A stretch of DNA of 8,100 nucleotides from positions 1 through 8,100 of the forward strand of contig JACRAI010000043.1 in assembly GCA_016213425.1 (NCBI GenBank), given 5' to 3'. Within the stretch, counting starts at the first letter, position 1. Each line of letters begins with the position of its first letter. This document shows positions 1-5,919 of this stretch, piece after piece. Made by a program: the position numbers and the translations under genes. The stretch comes from an archaeon (GTDB lineage Archaea; Nanobdellota; Nanobdellia; Woesearchaeales; ARS49). The notes beneath the pieces were generated by a model. It had not been told where the DNA came from. It made no database searches and saw only the letters and a program-made list of their open reading frames with translations.

Positions 1-1203
1 ATAAAATCTCATTAATAACAATGCAAAAGTAGATTTGCCTGCACCGCTTTTTCCCACTAATGCCGTTGTTGTTCCGGCAAGAATTTTTAAGTTAATATTA
101 TGCAGTGCAGCTATGTTTCCTGCATAAACAAAACTTACATTTTTTATCAGTATTTCTTTTTTTAACCGATCTATTTTTATTGAATTAGGTTTGTCTTTTA
201 ACTTATCTACCTCAGAAATTATATTAAATAGTCTTGAAACCCTTTTCGCATTTCTTCTTAATCTAGTAAATAACTGATTTAACTGCGCTAAAGGTGCGAA
301 AGTCATTTGTTGATAGCTTATTAATAAAATTACTTGTCCGACAGTTATACTTCCTTTGTATGCCGCGTAAACACAATAAACTAATAATGCAGTTCTGGTT
401 GTTATTTCTATTGCTGTCTGCAAGAAATCTTGAATAAACCACAATTTTTCAACACCATACTCAAAAGTATGGTAGCCGCTCCATTTTTTTGCGTAATATT
501 CTTTTTCATATAGTTCTTTACCGAAAGCTTTTACAGTTCTTACGTTTCCAACACCATCATATAATGCTCTGTTAGAAGTTTCCGCTAAATAATTTAAACG
601 TGCTTGACCTTTAGCTATTTTTTTAGAAATAAAATAAGTTACCAGAATATATAGAGGTAAAGGTGCTATTAACCACCAACCAAATGAAGGTAGAATCCAA
701 AAAGTATATGCTGTCATGAATATTACTGTTATAAAAGAAACCAACAAATTATTTCCAAAAAGTTCAAAGATAACAACAAAAACTGCGCTTCCTCCTTTAT
801 CTATCTTGCTTCCAACTTCACCTGAATCGTGTTTATCATGCCAAGCAAGGTACAAATTGTAGTAATGGTCTAAGCCTAAATATCTCCATTTATCTTCTAT
901 TTGTGTTGCTATGTAAAAACTGGCTTTTTGCGCTCCAAACTTGCAGACAGCTCCAAATAGTAAGCACAATCCATAAAAGATGAATAAACTCCAGAACTCT
1001 TTCAAATTTGTTCCTGCAATAATAAAATCAATTATTTGCTGCAAAATTTTAGGGCCTATTGTGAACAAAAGTGCAGAAAAAATTGCTAAAAAAGCAAAAC
1101 CTAAAGAAATCTTGGGAAATTCTTTGATTGCGCTTCTAAAAACAATTCTGATTACATCAATAAATCCAGTATCACTTTTAGTGACCGAATAAGCACCCTT
1201 CAT
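1..1203 (-). CDS. ABC exporter, fused membrane and ATPase half-transporter (partial, C-terminus off the window)
   Basis: Open frame of 401 codons from ATG at 1203 to the left edge with no stop. Residues about 30-310 form a type I exporter membrane domain with six likely helices (about 32-52, 68-88, 138-165, 167-192, 255-280, 283-306). The loop around 205-235 (LYDGVGNVRTVKAFGKE) is typical of ABCB/MsbA-like exporters. The nucleotide-binding domain begins about 350: aromatic A-loop Tyr360 in VSFVYAG, then Walker A GKSGAGKST at 384-392 (nt 28-54). Q-loop, signature and Walker B lie outside the window. It should work as a dimer in the membrane, driving ATP-dependent export; the substrate (lipid, peptide or drug) cannot be told. 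A GAGGT site at 1207-1211, 3 nt before ATG, supports this start. It is a single gene with its own TATA box, downstream of the FAD oxidoreductase on the same strand. Confidence 0.93.
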   Translation of the reverse strand, partial: MKGAYSVTKSDTGFIDVIRIVFRSAIKEFPKISLGFAFLAIFSALLFTIGPKILQQIIDFIIAGTNLKEFWSLFIFYGLCLLFGAVCKFGAQKASFYIATQIEDKWRYLGLDHYYNLYLAWHDKHDSGEVGSKIDKGGSAVFVVIFELFGNNLLVSFITVIFMTAYTFWILPSFGWWLIAPLPLYILVTYFISKKIAKGQARLNYLAETSNRALYDGVGNVRTVKAFGKELYEKEYYAKKWSGYHTFEYGVEKLWFIQDFLQTAIEITTRTALLVYCVYAAYKGSITVGQVILLISYQQMTFAPLAQLNQLFTRLRRNAKRVSRLFNIISEVDKLKDKPNSIKIDRLKKEILIKNVSFVYAGNIAALHNINLKILAGTTTALVGKSGAGKSTFALLLMRFY

Positions 1204-1237
1204 TTTACCTCTTTTTATGTAAGAGTTGTTTTAAGGG

Positions 1238-1257
1238 TATAAAAAGTTTACTGTAAA
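1238..1257 (-). promoter_or_regulatory. TATA box and small palindrome upstream of the ABC exporter gene
   Basis: On the minus strand TTTTTATA (1245-1238) is a TATA-like box centred about 38 nt before the ATG at 1203. This predicts a transcription start near 1216 and a leader of about a dozen nt that carries the Shine-Dalgarno site. Directly upstream is a perfect 5+1+5 palindrome, TTTACTGTAAA (1247-1257), in the position where a regulator could overlap the BRE. Both the start site and any regulator are inferred. Confidence 0.5.
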
Positions 1258-1312
1258 GTTTGGAGTTATTGGTTCGAGGTTCGAAGTACCTGCAAACCGC
1301 AGACCACAAACT
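1257..1312. repeat. Heptad palindrome, element A
   Basis: Imperfect inverted repeat in 7-nt steps. The left arm is AGTTTGG, AGTTATT, GGTTCGA, GGTTCGA (1257-1284). A spacer AGTACC follows, then the right arm TGCAAAC, CGCAGAC, CACAAAC (1291-1311). Left units follow roughly NGTTYRN and right units its complement. The element lies 18 nt past the FAD oxidoreductase stop and just upstream of the ABC exporter promoter. Three related elements occur at 2556, 5953 and 7076. Confidence 0.7.
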
Positions 1313-1329
1313 AATTTTGATATCTGTTT

Positions 1330-2538
1330 TTATTTCTGAGCGCTTGCTAATTCTAATTTTTCTGCGTAAATCTGGTCGACCAATTCACTTATTTCTTTAC
1401 CTACTGCTTGTGATGCGGTGAATCCTGGTGAATCAATTATTGCAGTTACAAGATTTCTGTACTTTTTATCTCTTTCAAGAATCCAATCATCGTATCCTTC
1501 AATCTTTGTTTGGATTCCTGTAAATTCTTGCTCTAAATCTTCTACTCTTAATCCTGGAAGAAGTATTTTTAAATCTTTTACAAAGGCTTCTGGCGGAGCT
1601 CTGTTACTTTCATAATCGCTTTTGTTGTTTATTGGTACTTGAAAAGGTCCAACGTGAACAAAATTACTAATAACAATTTTACCGCTTGCATCAAAGTCAA
1701 AGCAAGGAGTGAAGTGTGTTCCTGAAGTTGTTTTTGGTTCGCCATGTTCATCAAGCATTCCTCCAGGAATTGGTTGAGGTATTTTGTAAACAGGCATTCC
1801 TTTCATGAAGAGTTCAGGTCTTTTGTTCTTGTTGAACTTCATGAATTCTCCCCTTAAAGGTTTGATTTTGTAGGGAAATTCTGGGTTAACCATTCTAGTT
1901 AATTCATCAGCAAATAACCCTGCAGCGTTAACAACTATTTCACTTTTGAACTCATAAACTTCTCCTGCTTGATCTACTTTAACAACAAATCCATCCTCTT
2001 GAGGTTTAACATCAAGCACTTTTGTGTGATCAAAAACTATTGCATCAGTATTGCCTAACAAATTCTTCATTGTTTTGATATACGTTGCACCGTCAACTAT
2101 TCCTGTGCTTGGAGTGTAAACTGCAGCTAAACCTTCAATATTCGGTTCAAATTCTTTAATCTCTCCTTTTGTTAGCTTTCTTACTCCTGGAGCGCCATTT
2201 TTAACTGCGCGTTCATAATAAAAATCTAGTTTTGCAATATCTTCAAGAGTTGTTGCCACAGTTAATTTACCTGTGTCTGCATAAGGAACATCATATTTTT
2301 TGCAGAATTCTGTGATTAATCTATTTCCTTCAACACAAAATTTTGCTTTCAAACTTCCTGGTTTGTACTGAATACTAGAATGTCTGATTCCTGAGTTTCT
2401 TCCTGATTGTTCTTCGCCCAAGAATGCGTTTTTTTCTACAAGCATTATTGTTTTGTCAGGATATTTTTCTGTTAAATATAATGCGGAAGCTAAACCTGTA
2501 ACTCCCCCGCCGATGATTGTTATATCGATACTTTCCAT
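1330..2538 (-). CDS. lhgO: FAD-dependent oxidoreductase, L-2-hydroxyglutarate oxidase (LhgO/YgaF) type
   Basis: A 402-aa DAO-superfamily flavoprotein, the usual length for the L-2-hydroxyglutarate oxidase/dehydrogenase group. The N-terminal Rossmann fold has GGGVTG at 10-15 and the ribose-binding acid Glu35. The family motif SGRNSGIRHSS (45-55) is followed by KPGSLKAKFCVEGNR (59-73). A second FAD-binding stretch is VVNAAGLFAD (202-211), then PLRGEF (227-232), THFTP (274-278), TGIQTKI (340-346) and the C-terminal SPGFTASQAVG (370-380). Family members oxidise L-2-hydroxyglutarate to 2-oxoglutarate and pass electrons to quinone or oxygen. The substrate here is inferred and another 2-hydroxyacid is possible. 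No signal peptide; probably cytoplasmic or membrane-associated. A perfect GGAGG (2546-2550) sits 7 nt before the ATG. It is a single gene flanked by palindromes B (leader) and A (downstream). Confidence 0.85.
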   Translation of the reverse strand: MESIDITIIGGGVTGLASALYLTEKYPDKTIMLVEKNAFLGEEQSGRNSGIRHSSIQYKPGSLKAKFCVEGNRLITEFCKKYDVPYADTGKLTVATTLEDIAKLDFYYERAVKNGAPGVRKLTKGEIKEFEPNIEGLAAVYTPSTGIVDGATYIKTMKNLLGNTDAIVFDHTKVLDVKPQEDGFVVKVDQAGEVYEFKSEIVVNAAGLFADELTRMVNPEFPYKIKPLRGEFMKFNKNKRPELFMKGMPVYKIPQPIPGGMLDEHGEPKTTSGTHFTPCFDFDASGKIVISNFVHVGPFQVPINNKSDYESNRAPPEAFVKDLKILLPGLRVEDLEQEFTGIQTKIEGYDDWILERDKKYRNLVTAIIDSPGFTASQAVGKEISELVDQIYAEKLELASAQK

Positions 2539-2555
2539 TTTAATTCCTCCATATT

Positions 2556-2614
2556 AGTTTACAGTTTGCTGTTCACGGTTTACAGGACGTGCTGCAAACC
2601 GTAAACTGTGAACT
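2556..2614. repeat. Heptad palindrome, element B, in the FAD oxidoreductase leader
   Basis: The clearest copy of the family. Left arm units are AGTTTAC, AGTTTGC, TGTTCAC and GGTTTAC (2556-2583). The centre is AGGACGTGCT around a palindromic ACGT. Right arm units are GCAAACC, GTAAACT and GTGAACT (2594-2614). The best pairing sets 2563-2589 against 2588-2614 and leaves the first left unit unpaired. It falls between the predicted TATA box (2649-2657) and the Shine-Dalgarno site (2546-2550), so the mRNA leader should fold into a long hairpin ending about 5 nt before the ribosome binding site. Confidence 0.78.
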
Positions 2615-2648
2615 TTAAAATCTTTATGATAGTGTAAAAGACACACTA

Positions 2649-2664
2649 ATATATAAAGGTTTCG
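2649..2664 (-). promoter_or_regulatory. Archaeal BRE/TATA promoter of the FAD oxidoreductase gene
   Basis: On the minus strand CGAAACC (2664-2658) is directly followed by TTTATATAT (2657-2649), a near-ideal BRE plus TATA box. Transcription should start about 25 nt further, near 2626-2628, giving a leader of about 90 nt that holds palindrome B. The start site is inferred from the usual archaeal spacing. Confidence 0.75.
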
Positions 2665-2703
2665 AAAAAATAATCCTAATTTAATAAAAAAGAAATAAAA
2701 AAA
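2665..2703 (-). terminator. Oligo-T terminator region after the exported-protein operon
   Basis: Just after the operon's last stop codon (2706-2708), the minus strand carries three T-tracts (2703-2697, seven T; 2691-2686, six T; 2670-2665, six T) in very AT-rich DNA without a strong hairpin. Runs of T without a stem are the usual intrinsic archaeal terminator. The last tract abuts the BRE of the next gene, so the two units are tightly packed. Confidence 0.55.
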
Positions 2704-2705
2704 GC

Positions 2706-3323
2706 TTATTCAGCTTCGTAAAACTTCAATAATTCATCAACTGTTTTTTCGAATTCAGCTTCGAAAAAACCTTTGTATTCTTCTCCTTGTACTCCGCCTT
2801 GACTTGTCTCTGATAAGTACAGTTTTCTCTCAGTTAATTGATTTTCACCTACTGGAGGAGTCATAAAAACATTTTGAGGCGGGAGCAATTCTTCATTTTC
2901 TTTAGTTGTGTAAGAAAGAGATTCAGCTGCAGCTAAGCTAGTTAATGACCCCAAACTCGAGAGTGCAGTATAATTTCCTTGGTCTTCTCCTAATTTATGA
3001 GTAATTATAAGTAAAGCATTGGACAATTCTTCGCTTGTGACTACGCCTTCTCTTTCTTTTACATCAAATGCTAGTAGTGCATAACCTGTGTTTTCATAAA
3101 CAAATCTTGTTGAAGCCATTTTTCCTTCTTTAAAATTTAGTAAATTGTGTTCTCCCTTTTCGCTTTGTAAAACATAATTATATAATTTTTTAACTCTGGT
3201 TGCTAAATCTTCTTTTGTTTGAGTTTCTTCAGCTACTTGCGCAGTTACTTCTTTAACGTTTGCACCAAAAATTAATGGGCTTGTTAATGCTAAAACGCTT
3301 GCTATTTGATATATTTTTTTCAT
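2706..3323 (-). CDS. Exported protein with one copy of an unrecognised repeated domain
   Basis: A 205-aa protein that I do not recognise. It begins with a Sec-type signal sequence (MKKIYQIASV, then hydrophobic to about residue 20), so it should act outside the membrane, either released or loosely attached. Residues about 39-205 form one copy of a domain that also occurs twice in the protein encoded just upstream. Its N-terminal signature is TRVKKLYNYVLQSEKGE (42-58) followed by TRF and TGY (72-81). Its C-terminal signature is GFFEAEFEKTVDELLKFYE (185-203). Between them the sequence is rich in Leu/Ala/Ser (120-138). No catalytic motif or cysteine is seen. A GAGGT site (3331-3335) 7 nt before ATG supports the start. 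It lies 21 nt after the 352-aa gene, as the last gene of the operon. Confidence 0.85.
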   Translation of the reverse strand: MKKIYQIASVLALTSPLIFGANVKEVTAQVAEETQTKEDLATRVKKLYNYVLQSEKGEHNLLNFKEGKMASTRFVYENTGYALLAFDVKEREGVVTSEELSNALLIITHKLGEDQGNYTALSSLGSLTSLAAAESLSYTTKENEELLPPQNVFMTPPVGENQLTERKLYLSETSQGGVQGEEYKGFFEAEFEKTVDELLKFYEAE

Positions 3324-3344
3324 TTTATTTACCTCGTTTGTTTT

Positions 3345-4403
3345 TTATTTTGTTTCGTAAAATTCTATTAATTCATCCAATACTTTATCATATTCTGCTT
3401 GAAAATAACTTTCTTCATTTATTGTTTCGCGGTCTTCTGCATCGTATACAGTTGATTGTATAATATCTTTTTCTTCTACATGTAATCCTGTTATTAACAC
3501 TAAATTAGGTATTAACTCTTCACCGTCTTTTGTTTTGTAAAAAACAGTTTCTCCCTGGTAAACCCTTCCAAGTGTGGCTTTATCTCTTAACAATAAGTAC
3601 CTTCCTCTTCCTTCTTCTAAAGAATGAACTGCAATAATTATAACATCTGGTCCCTTTGAATGGTTATCATAAGAATCAAGAAAACCAATCTCGTATCCTT
3701 TGTTGTTGTGTGTGAATCTAACGATTCCTGCTGTGTTATCTTCACTTTTTTGAATCATTCGATCCCCTTTTTCACTATTTACAAGAAAATCTTTCAGCTT
3801 TCTTGTTCTTGCTACGAAATATTGACTGGTCCATTCATCATTTTCTGAAGTGTTCTCTTCGTAAAATAAAATTAATTTGTCAAGAATGTTTTGGTATTCT
3901 GTTTGAAAAAATTCTTTGTGTTCTATTCCTGTTTGTTCAAATGGGTTATACTCTTTGTCAATATTAACTTTGCCTGTTTCATCCATCTTGCGAGTGAACG
4001 CAAAATTTACATTTCCATCAAGTCCTTGATCTCTGATCAAGATGTCACGTTCAAATTTTCTATCACTCCTAAGAAAGACTGGGTTAATTTCCAAGCTATC
4101 AGTTTGATTGTCTTGATGATCTATCACTGTTAAAGTATACTCTTCTCCTTCGATATTTATTCTTGTAAATGCACAAACGACATTTTTTTCTACCAAAAAA
4201 TGTCCTTCATTAGTAGGCCTCTCAAAAACGTAGTTAGCTAATTTATGCGCTTTTGCAGAAATTGATTCGTTAATTCCGCATCCTTGATCTGAAAATGTTT
4301 GCAAAGATAAAGGATGCTGTGCTTGATTTTGTTGATCAACAGGATCGGCATAAGCTACTCCTGCAAATAACAATGCAGTAGCTAATGTTTTTATTTTTTT
4401 CAT
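3345..4403 (-). CDS. Exported protein with two copies of an unrecognised repeated domain
   Basis: A 352-aa protein with a clear signal peptide: MKKIKTLATALLFAGVAYA, with likely cleavage after Ala19 (AYA, then DP). The mature part is an internal duplication. Copy 1 (about 48-184) has KAHKLANYVFERPTNEGH (51-68) and EFFQTEYQNILDKLILFYE (164-182). Copy 2 (about 196-352) has ARTRKLKDFLVNSEKGD (198-214) and YFQAEYDKVLDELIEFYE (333-350). Copy 2 resembles the 205-aa neighbour more closely than copy 1 does. The family is unknown to me and no active-site motif is visible; a surface-exposed binding or structural role is only a guess. The start codon overlaps the preceding stop as ATGA (4400-4403), and AGGAG at 4410-4414 supplies the ribosome site, so translation is probably coupled to the lipoprotein gene. 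Confidence 0.87.
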   Translation of the reverse strand: MKKIKTLATALLFAGVAYADPVDQQNQAQHPLSLQTFSDQGCGINESISAKAHKLANYVFERPTNEGHFLVEKNVVCAFTRINIEGEEYTLTVIDHQDNQTDSLEINPVFLRSDRKFERDILIRDQGLDGNVNFAFTRKMDETGKVNIDKEYNPFEQTGIEHKEFFQTEYQNILDKLILFYEENTSENDEWTSQYFVARTRKLKDFLVNSEKGDRMIQKSEDNTAGIVRFTHNNKGYEIGFLDSYDNHSKGPDVIIIAVHSLEEGRGRYLLLRDKATLGRVYQGETVFYKTKDGEELIPNLVLITGLHVEEKDIIQSTVYDAEDRETINEESYFQAEYDKVLDELIEFYETK

Positions 4404-4738
4404 TTTTTTCTCCTGCTGTACTCTTTTAATTCTTTTAAACTTACATAATAATCTGAGTCTTCATATGAAAAAATTCCATCAGCCATTTCACATAATCGGT
4501 AAATTGACTCTCTGGCGTTTTCCACTTCGTGAATTCCTGATTTTGTTTTGACTGTTGTACCTTCTAATTTTTTTGCTTCAGAGTATAATAAATTAAGTGC
4601 AGATCTCTCGGTTGTGTACCCGTTATTTAAACTAACTGTCTCTGTTTCTTCAGAAGTATTTTGCTGATTTTTTAACAAAGCACAGCTTTGAGTAAAAAAT
4701 AAACTCGCAACTAACGCGCAAACAGTTGTTTTCCTCAT
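4400..4738 (-). CDS. Small lipoprotein-like exported protein
   Basis: A 112-aa protein of unknown function and first gene of a three-gene operon. The N-terminus is a short basic start (MRKT), a hydrophobic stretch (VCALVASLFF) and TQSC ending at Cys19, which resembles a lipobox (small residue before Cys), so it may be lipid-anchored. The first lipobox position is weak, so plain secretion is also possible. The mature part is polar with a likely helical segment at about 42-60 and a strongly basic tail (SRRKK), partly imposed by the overlap with the next gene. It does not visibly contain the domain repeated in its two neighbours. No strong Shine-Dalgarno precedes the ATG (only GAG, 7 nt upstream). 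A TATA-like box about 27-30 nt away suggests a leaderless or very short-leader mRNA. Confidence 0.75.
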   Translation of the reverse strand: MRKTTVCALVASLFFTQSCALLKNQQNTSEETETVSLNNGYTTERSALNLLYSEAKKLEGTTVKTKSGIHEVENARESIYRLCEMADGIFSYEDSDYYVSLKELKEYSRRKK

Positions 4739-4762
4739 TTTAACTCGTTTATTTATTCTTCC

Positions 4763-4772
4763 TTTTTAAGTA
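4763..4772 (-). promoter_or_regulatory. TATA-like box of the exported-protein operon
   Basis: TACTTAAAAA on the minus strand (4772-4763) is centred about 29 nt upstream of the lipoprotein ATG at 4738. This places the predicted transcription start within a few nt of the start codon. The upstream element is weak compared with the other promoters here. The box lies in the 178-nt spacer shared with the divergent toxin-antitoxin-like module. Confidence 0.4.
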
Positions 4773-4824
4773 TTGTGACAAAAATAGATTAACTTAGGCA
4801 GTTTGTATTTTGAAGCTTTAACAC

Positions 4825-4839
4825 TTTGAAAACTTTTCA
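4825..4839. promoter_or_regulatory. Inverted-repeat operator candidate O1
   Basis: TTTGAAAACTTTTCA contains the perfect palindrome TGAAAA-C-TTTTCA (4827-4839). It differs by one base from the 15-mer at 4896-4910 (O2). It lies upstream of the TATA region of the toxin-antitoxin-like module and about 85 nt from the start of the divergent exported-protein operon. The half-site TTTTCAG recurs at 4854-4860, exactly 20 nt after the copy at 4834-4840. Confidence 0.5.
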
Positions 4840-4870
4840 GATTTTTCGCAAAATTTTCAGTTTTTTACTT

Positions 4871-4887
4871 TTTATATTTAAATATAA
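4871..4887 (+). promoter_or_regulatory. TATA region of the toxin-antitoxin-like module
   Basis: TTTATATTTAAATATAA includes a 16-bp perfect palindrome (4872-4887) and two overlapping TATA-like boxes. A start site 25 nt beyond either box falls at about 4900-4907, inside operator candidate O2. Because the palindrome is symmetrical, orientation of the pre-initiation complex would depend on the flanking BRE, which is not obvious on either side. Confidence 0.5.
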
Positions 4888-4892
4888 TTTCA

Positions 4893-4915
4893 TTTTTTGA
4901 AAACCTTTCAAAAAA
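4893..4915. promoter_or_regulatory. Inverted-repeat operator candidate O2
   Basis: A perfect inverted repeat with 10-nt arms: TTTTTTGAAA (4893-4902) and TTTCAAAAAA (4906-4915), separated by ACC. The core TTTGAAAACCTTTCA matches O1 in 14 of 15 bases. It overlaps the predicted transcription start and ends just before the first gene, an ideal place for autorepression by the module's own proteins. Function as an operator is inferred. Confidence 0.6.
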
Positions 4916-4931
4916 GTTGCGTGTTTTTTGT

Positions 4932-5165
4932 GTGAAATTAGTTTATTCATATCATTGGTTTTGCAAGAAAAAATACAGAAAAGATATTTTTGATGATTTT
5001 TTAGAGTATGCCATACTTAACTCAAAAATAATAAGAGATAAATATTGGAAAGATGCATATAATGCAGTGATTAGAATTCCTCTAAATGGCAGAACATTAA
5101 AAGTAATATATAAACTAAAAGGAGGAAATATTTATAAGATAATAAGTGCATATTGGTTAGATTAA
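4932..5165 (+). CDS. Small DUF4258/RelE-like putative toxin
   Basis: A 77-aa basic protein if started at GTG 4932; a TTG at 4917 would add five residues. GTG is preferred because the protein then begins VKLVYSYHW, the short strand plus His seen at the start of DUF4258-like proteins. The C-terminus, GRTLKVIYKLKGGNIYKIISAYW (about 53-75), fits the antiparallel strands ending in an ITAY-like motif common to DUF4258 and other small RelE-fold-like proteins. The assignment rests on pattern and on its partner: a DUF2283 gene starts 1 nt after its stop, typical of toxin-antitoxin pairs. If it is a toxin, RNA cleavage or translation inhibition would be expected, but no catalytic set can be pointed to. 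No Shine-Dalgarno is seen; two operator-like repeats flank its promoter. Confidence 0.68.
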   Translation: MKLVYSYHWFCKKKYRKDIFDDFLEYAILNSKIIRDKYWKDAYNAVIRIPLNGRTLKVIYKLKGGNIYKIISAYWLD

Positions 5166-5166
5166 A

Positions 5167-5376
5167 ATGAAAAAATGGTATGATTCAGAAGAAGATGTGC
5201 TTAATATTCAATTAAGCGCAAAAGATTATTGGAAAAGTGTAGAATTAGATGGAATAGTTATTGATGTTGCAGAAGATGGATCTTTATTAAGTATTGAAGT
5301 TCACAGAGCCAGTAAAGTTTTTTCTGGAAAAATAAAAAGAGTTTTAGAAACAGCCAGACTGGTTGTAAAAAAGTAG
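5167..5376 (+). CDS. DUF2283 family small protein, putative antitoxin
   Basis: A 69-aa protein with the typical DUF2283 (COG5428) layout: a start KKWYDSEEDVLNIQLS (2-17), equivalent to the family's YD-x-E-x-D-x-L-x-I-x-L pattern, then VELDGIVIDVAEDGSLLSIEV (25-45), ending in a HRASK motif (46-50). The family is found beside DUF4258-type and related small genes and is regarded as a likely antitoxin partner; activity here is inferred. The order is toxin then antitoxin, with 1 nt between stop and ATG, so translation is probably coupled. The last 20 residues are basic (KIKRVL, VVKK) and could contact nucleic acid or the partner. The stop is only 10 nt from the convergent Lrp gene's stop. Confidence 0.82.
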   Translation: MKKWYDSEEDVLNIQLSAKDYWKSVELDGIVIDVAEDGSLLSIEVHRASKVFSGKIKRVLETARLVVKK

Positions 5377-5386
5377 CTTGATTTGT

Positions 5387-5860
5387 TTATTCTATTTTCA
5401 AGAATTCTTCCTTAATGGTTTTAAGTATAAAGCTTGTTTCTGTTATTTCAACAAAATCATATGTTTGAATTTTTTTTAAGAAAGTATCCATAGATCTTCG
5501 ATTCTTGAACCTTGCAACAATTATTGCATCAGATTTACCTGTTACATCATAAACAGCACATACATTGTTTATTCTAGCAATTTTTTGTTCTAGCTCAAGC
5601 AGTTTTCCTTTACCTATCTTCATATGAACAGTTATTTCAACATCATAACCTAGTTGTTCATAATCTAAAACTGCGGTGTATTTTTTAATAATTTTTTCTT
5701 TTTCTAAACGATTAACTCTGTGCATTACTGTTGCAACACTAACACTTATATTTTTGGCAATTTCACGATAAGATAATCTAGAATTATCTAGCAATACATT
5801 CAAAATTCTTGTATCAATATCATCAATCACTTGTTTAGATTCAACCACAAAATAACACAT
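5387..5860 (-). CDS. Lrp/AsnC family transcriptional regulator
   Basis: 157 aa from ATG 5860. Residues about 13-60 form the AsnC-type winged helix-turn-helix (DDIDTRILNVLLDNSRLSYR, then EIAKNISVSVATVMHRVNRLEKEKIIKKYTAVLD). About 73-150 form the RAM ligand-binding domain, including VTGKSDAIIVARF, whose G-x-x-D turn is a typical effector-site element. Such proteins assemble as dimers to octamers, bind DNA in response to amino acids, and activate or repress. The gene is divergent from glutamine synthetase with a shared 197-nt spacer, so control of nitrogen assimilation and of itself is the natural inference; lrp next to glnA is also known in haloarchaea. The start is uncertain: the TATA box at 5871-5880 would place transcription start near 5849, after the ATG, which suggests a leaderless GTG start at 5848 (153 aa). 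Confidence 0.92.
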   Translation of the reverse strand: MCYFVVESKQVIDDIDTRILNVLLDNSRLSYREIAKNISVSVATVMHRVNRLEKEKIIKKYTAVLDYEQLGYDVEITVHMKIGKGKLLELEQKIARINNVCAVYDVTGKSDAIIVARFKNRRSMDTFLKKIQTYDFVEITETSFILKTIKEEFLKIE

Positions 5861-5870
5861 AAATTAAACA

Positions 5871-5880
5871 AATATTTAAA
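5871..5880 (-). promoter_or_regulatory. TATA-like box of the Lrp/AsnC gene
   Basis: TTTAAATATT on the minus strand, centred about 5875. The usual 26-nt spacing puts the transcription start at about 5849, adjacent to a GTG in frame with the regulator and downstream of the ATG at 5860. The sequence is nearly symmetrical (AATATTTAAATTT on the plus strand), so it could also be a regulator site rather than the promoter. Confidence 0.4.
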
Positions 5881-5919
5881 TTTATCTGTTTATTTTGGCT
5901 TTTTGTTTACTCTTTATTG

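Noticed and set aside
980..1192. Plus-strand open frame antisense to the ABC exporter
   Set aside because: It lies fully inside a clearly coding minus-strand gene and its translation is low-complexity with no start signals.
1265..1312. tRNA-like T-arm sequence (GGTTCGA repeated, GGTTCGAAGTACC)
   Set aside because: No acceptor stem, anticodon arm or cloverleaf can be formed; the GGTTCGA units are explained by the 7-nt phase of element A.
1418..1615. Plus-strand open frame antisense to the FAD oxidoreductase
   Set aside because: It overlaps conserved C-terminal motifs of the oxidoreductase on the other strand and has no ribosome site or promoter.
2556..2614. Integron attC-like recombination site (imperfect palindrome of about 60 nt with GTT/AAC-bounded 7-nt boxes beside single genes)
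   Set aside because: attC sites start with RYYYAAC and end with GTTRRRY; these elements start with GTT and end with AAC, and the 7-nt units are repeated in tandem. No integrase gene is in the window.
3260..4133. Three plus-strand open frames antisense to the exported-protein genes
   Set aside because: They mirror well-supported minus-strand genes with signal peptides and repeated domains; their hydrophobic translations are by-products of AT-rich antisense reading.
5470..5477. Run of eight T on the plus strand as terminator for the toxin-antitoxin-like module
   Set aside because: It lies about 95 nt inside the convergent Lrp gene and simply encodes Lys codons on the minus strand; termination there is possible but unsupported.
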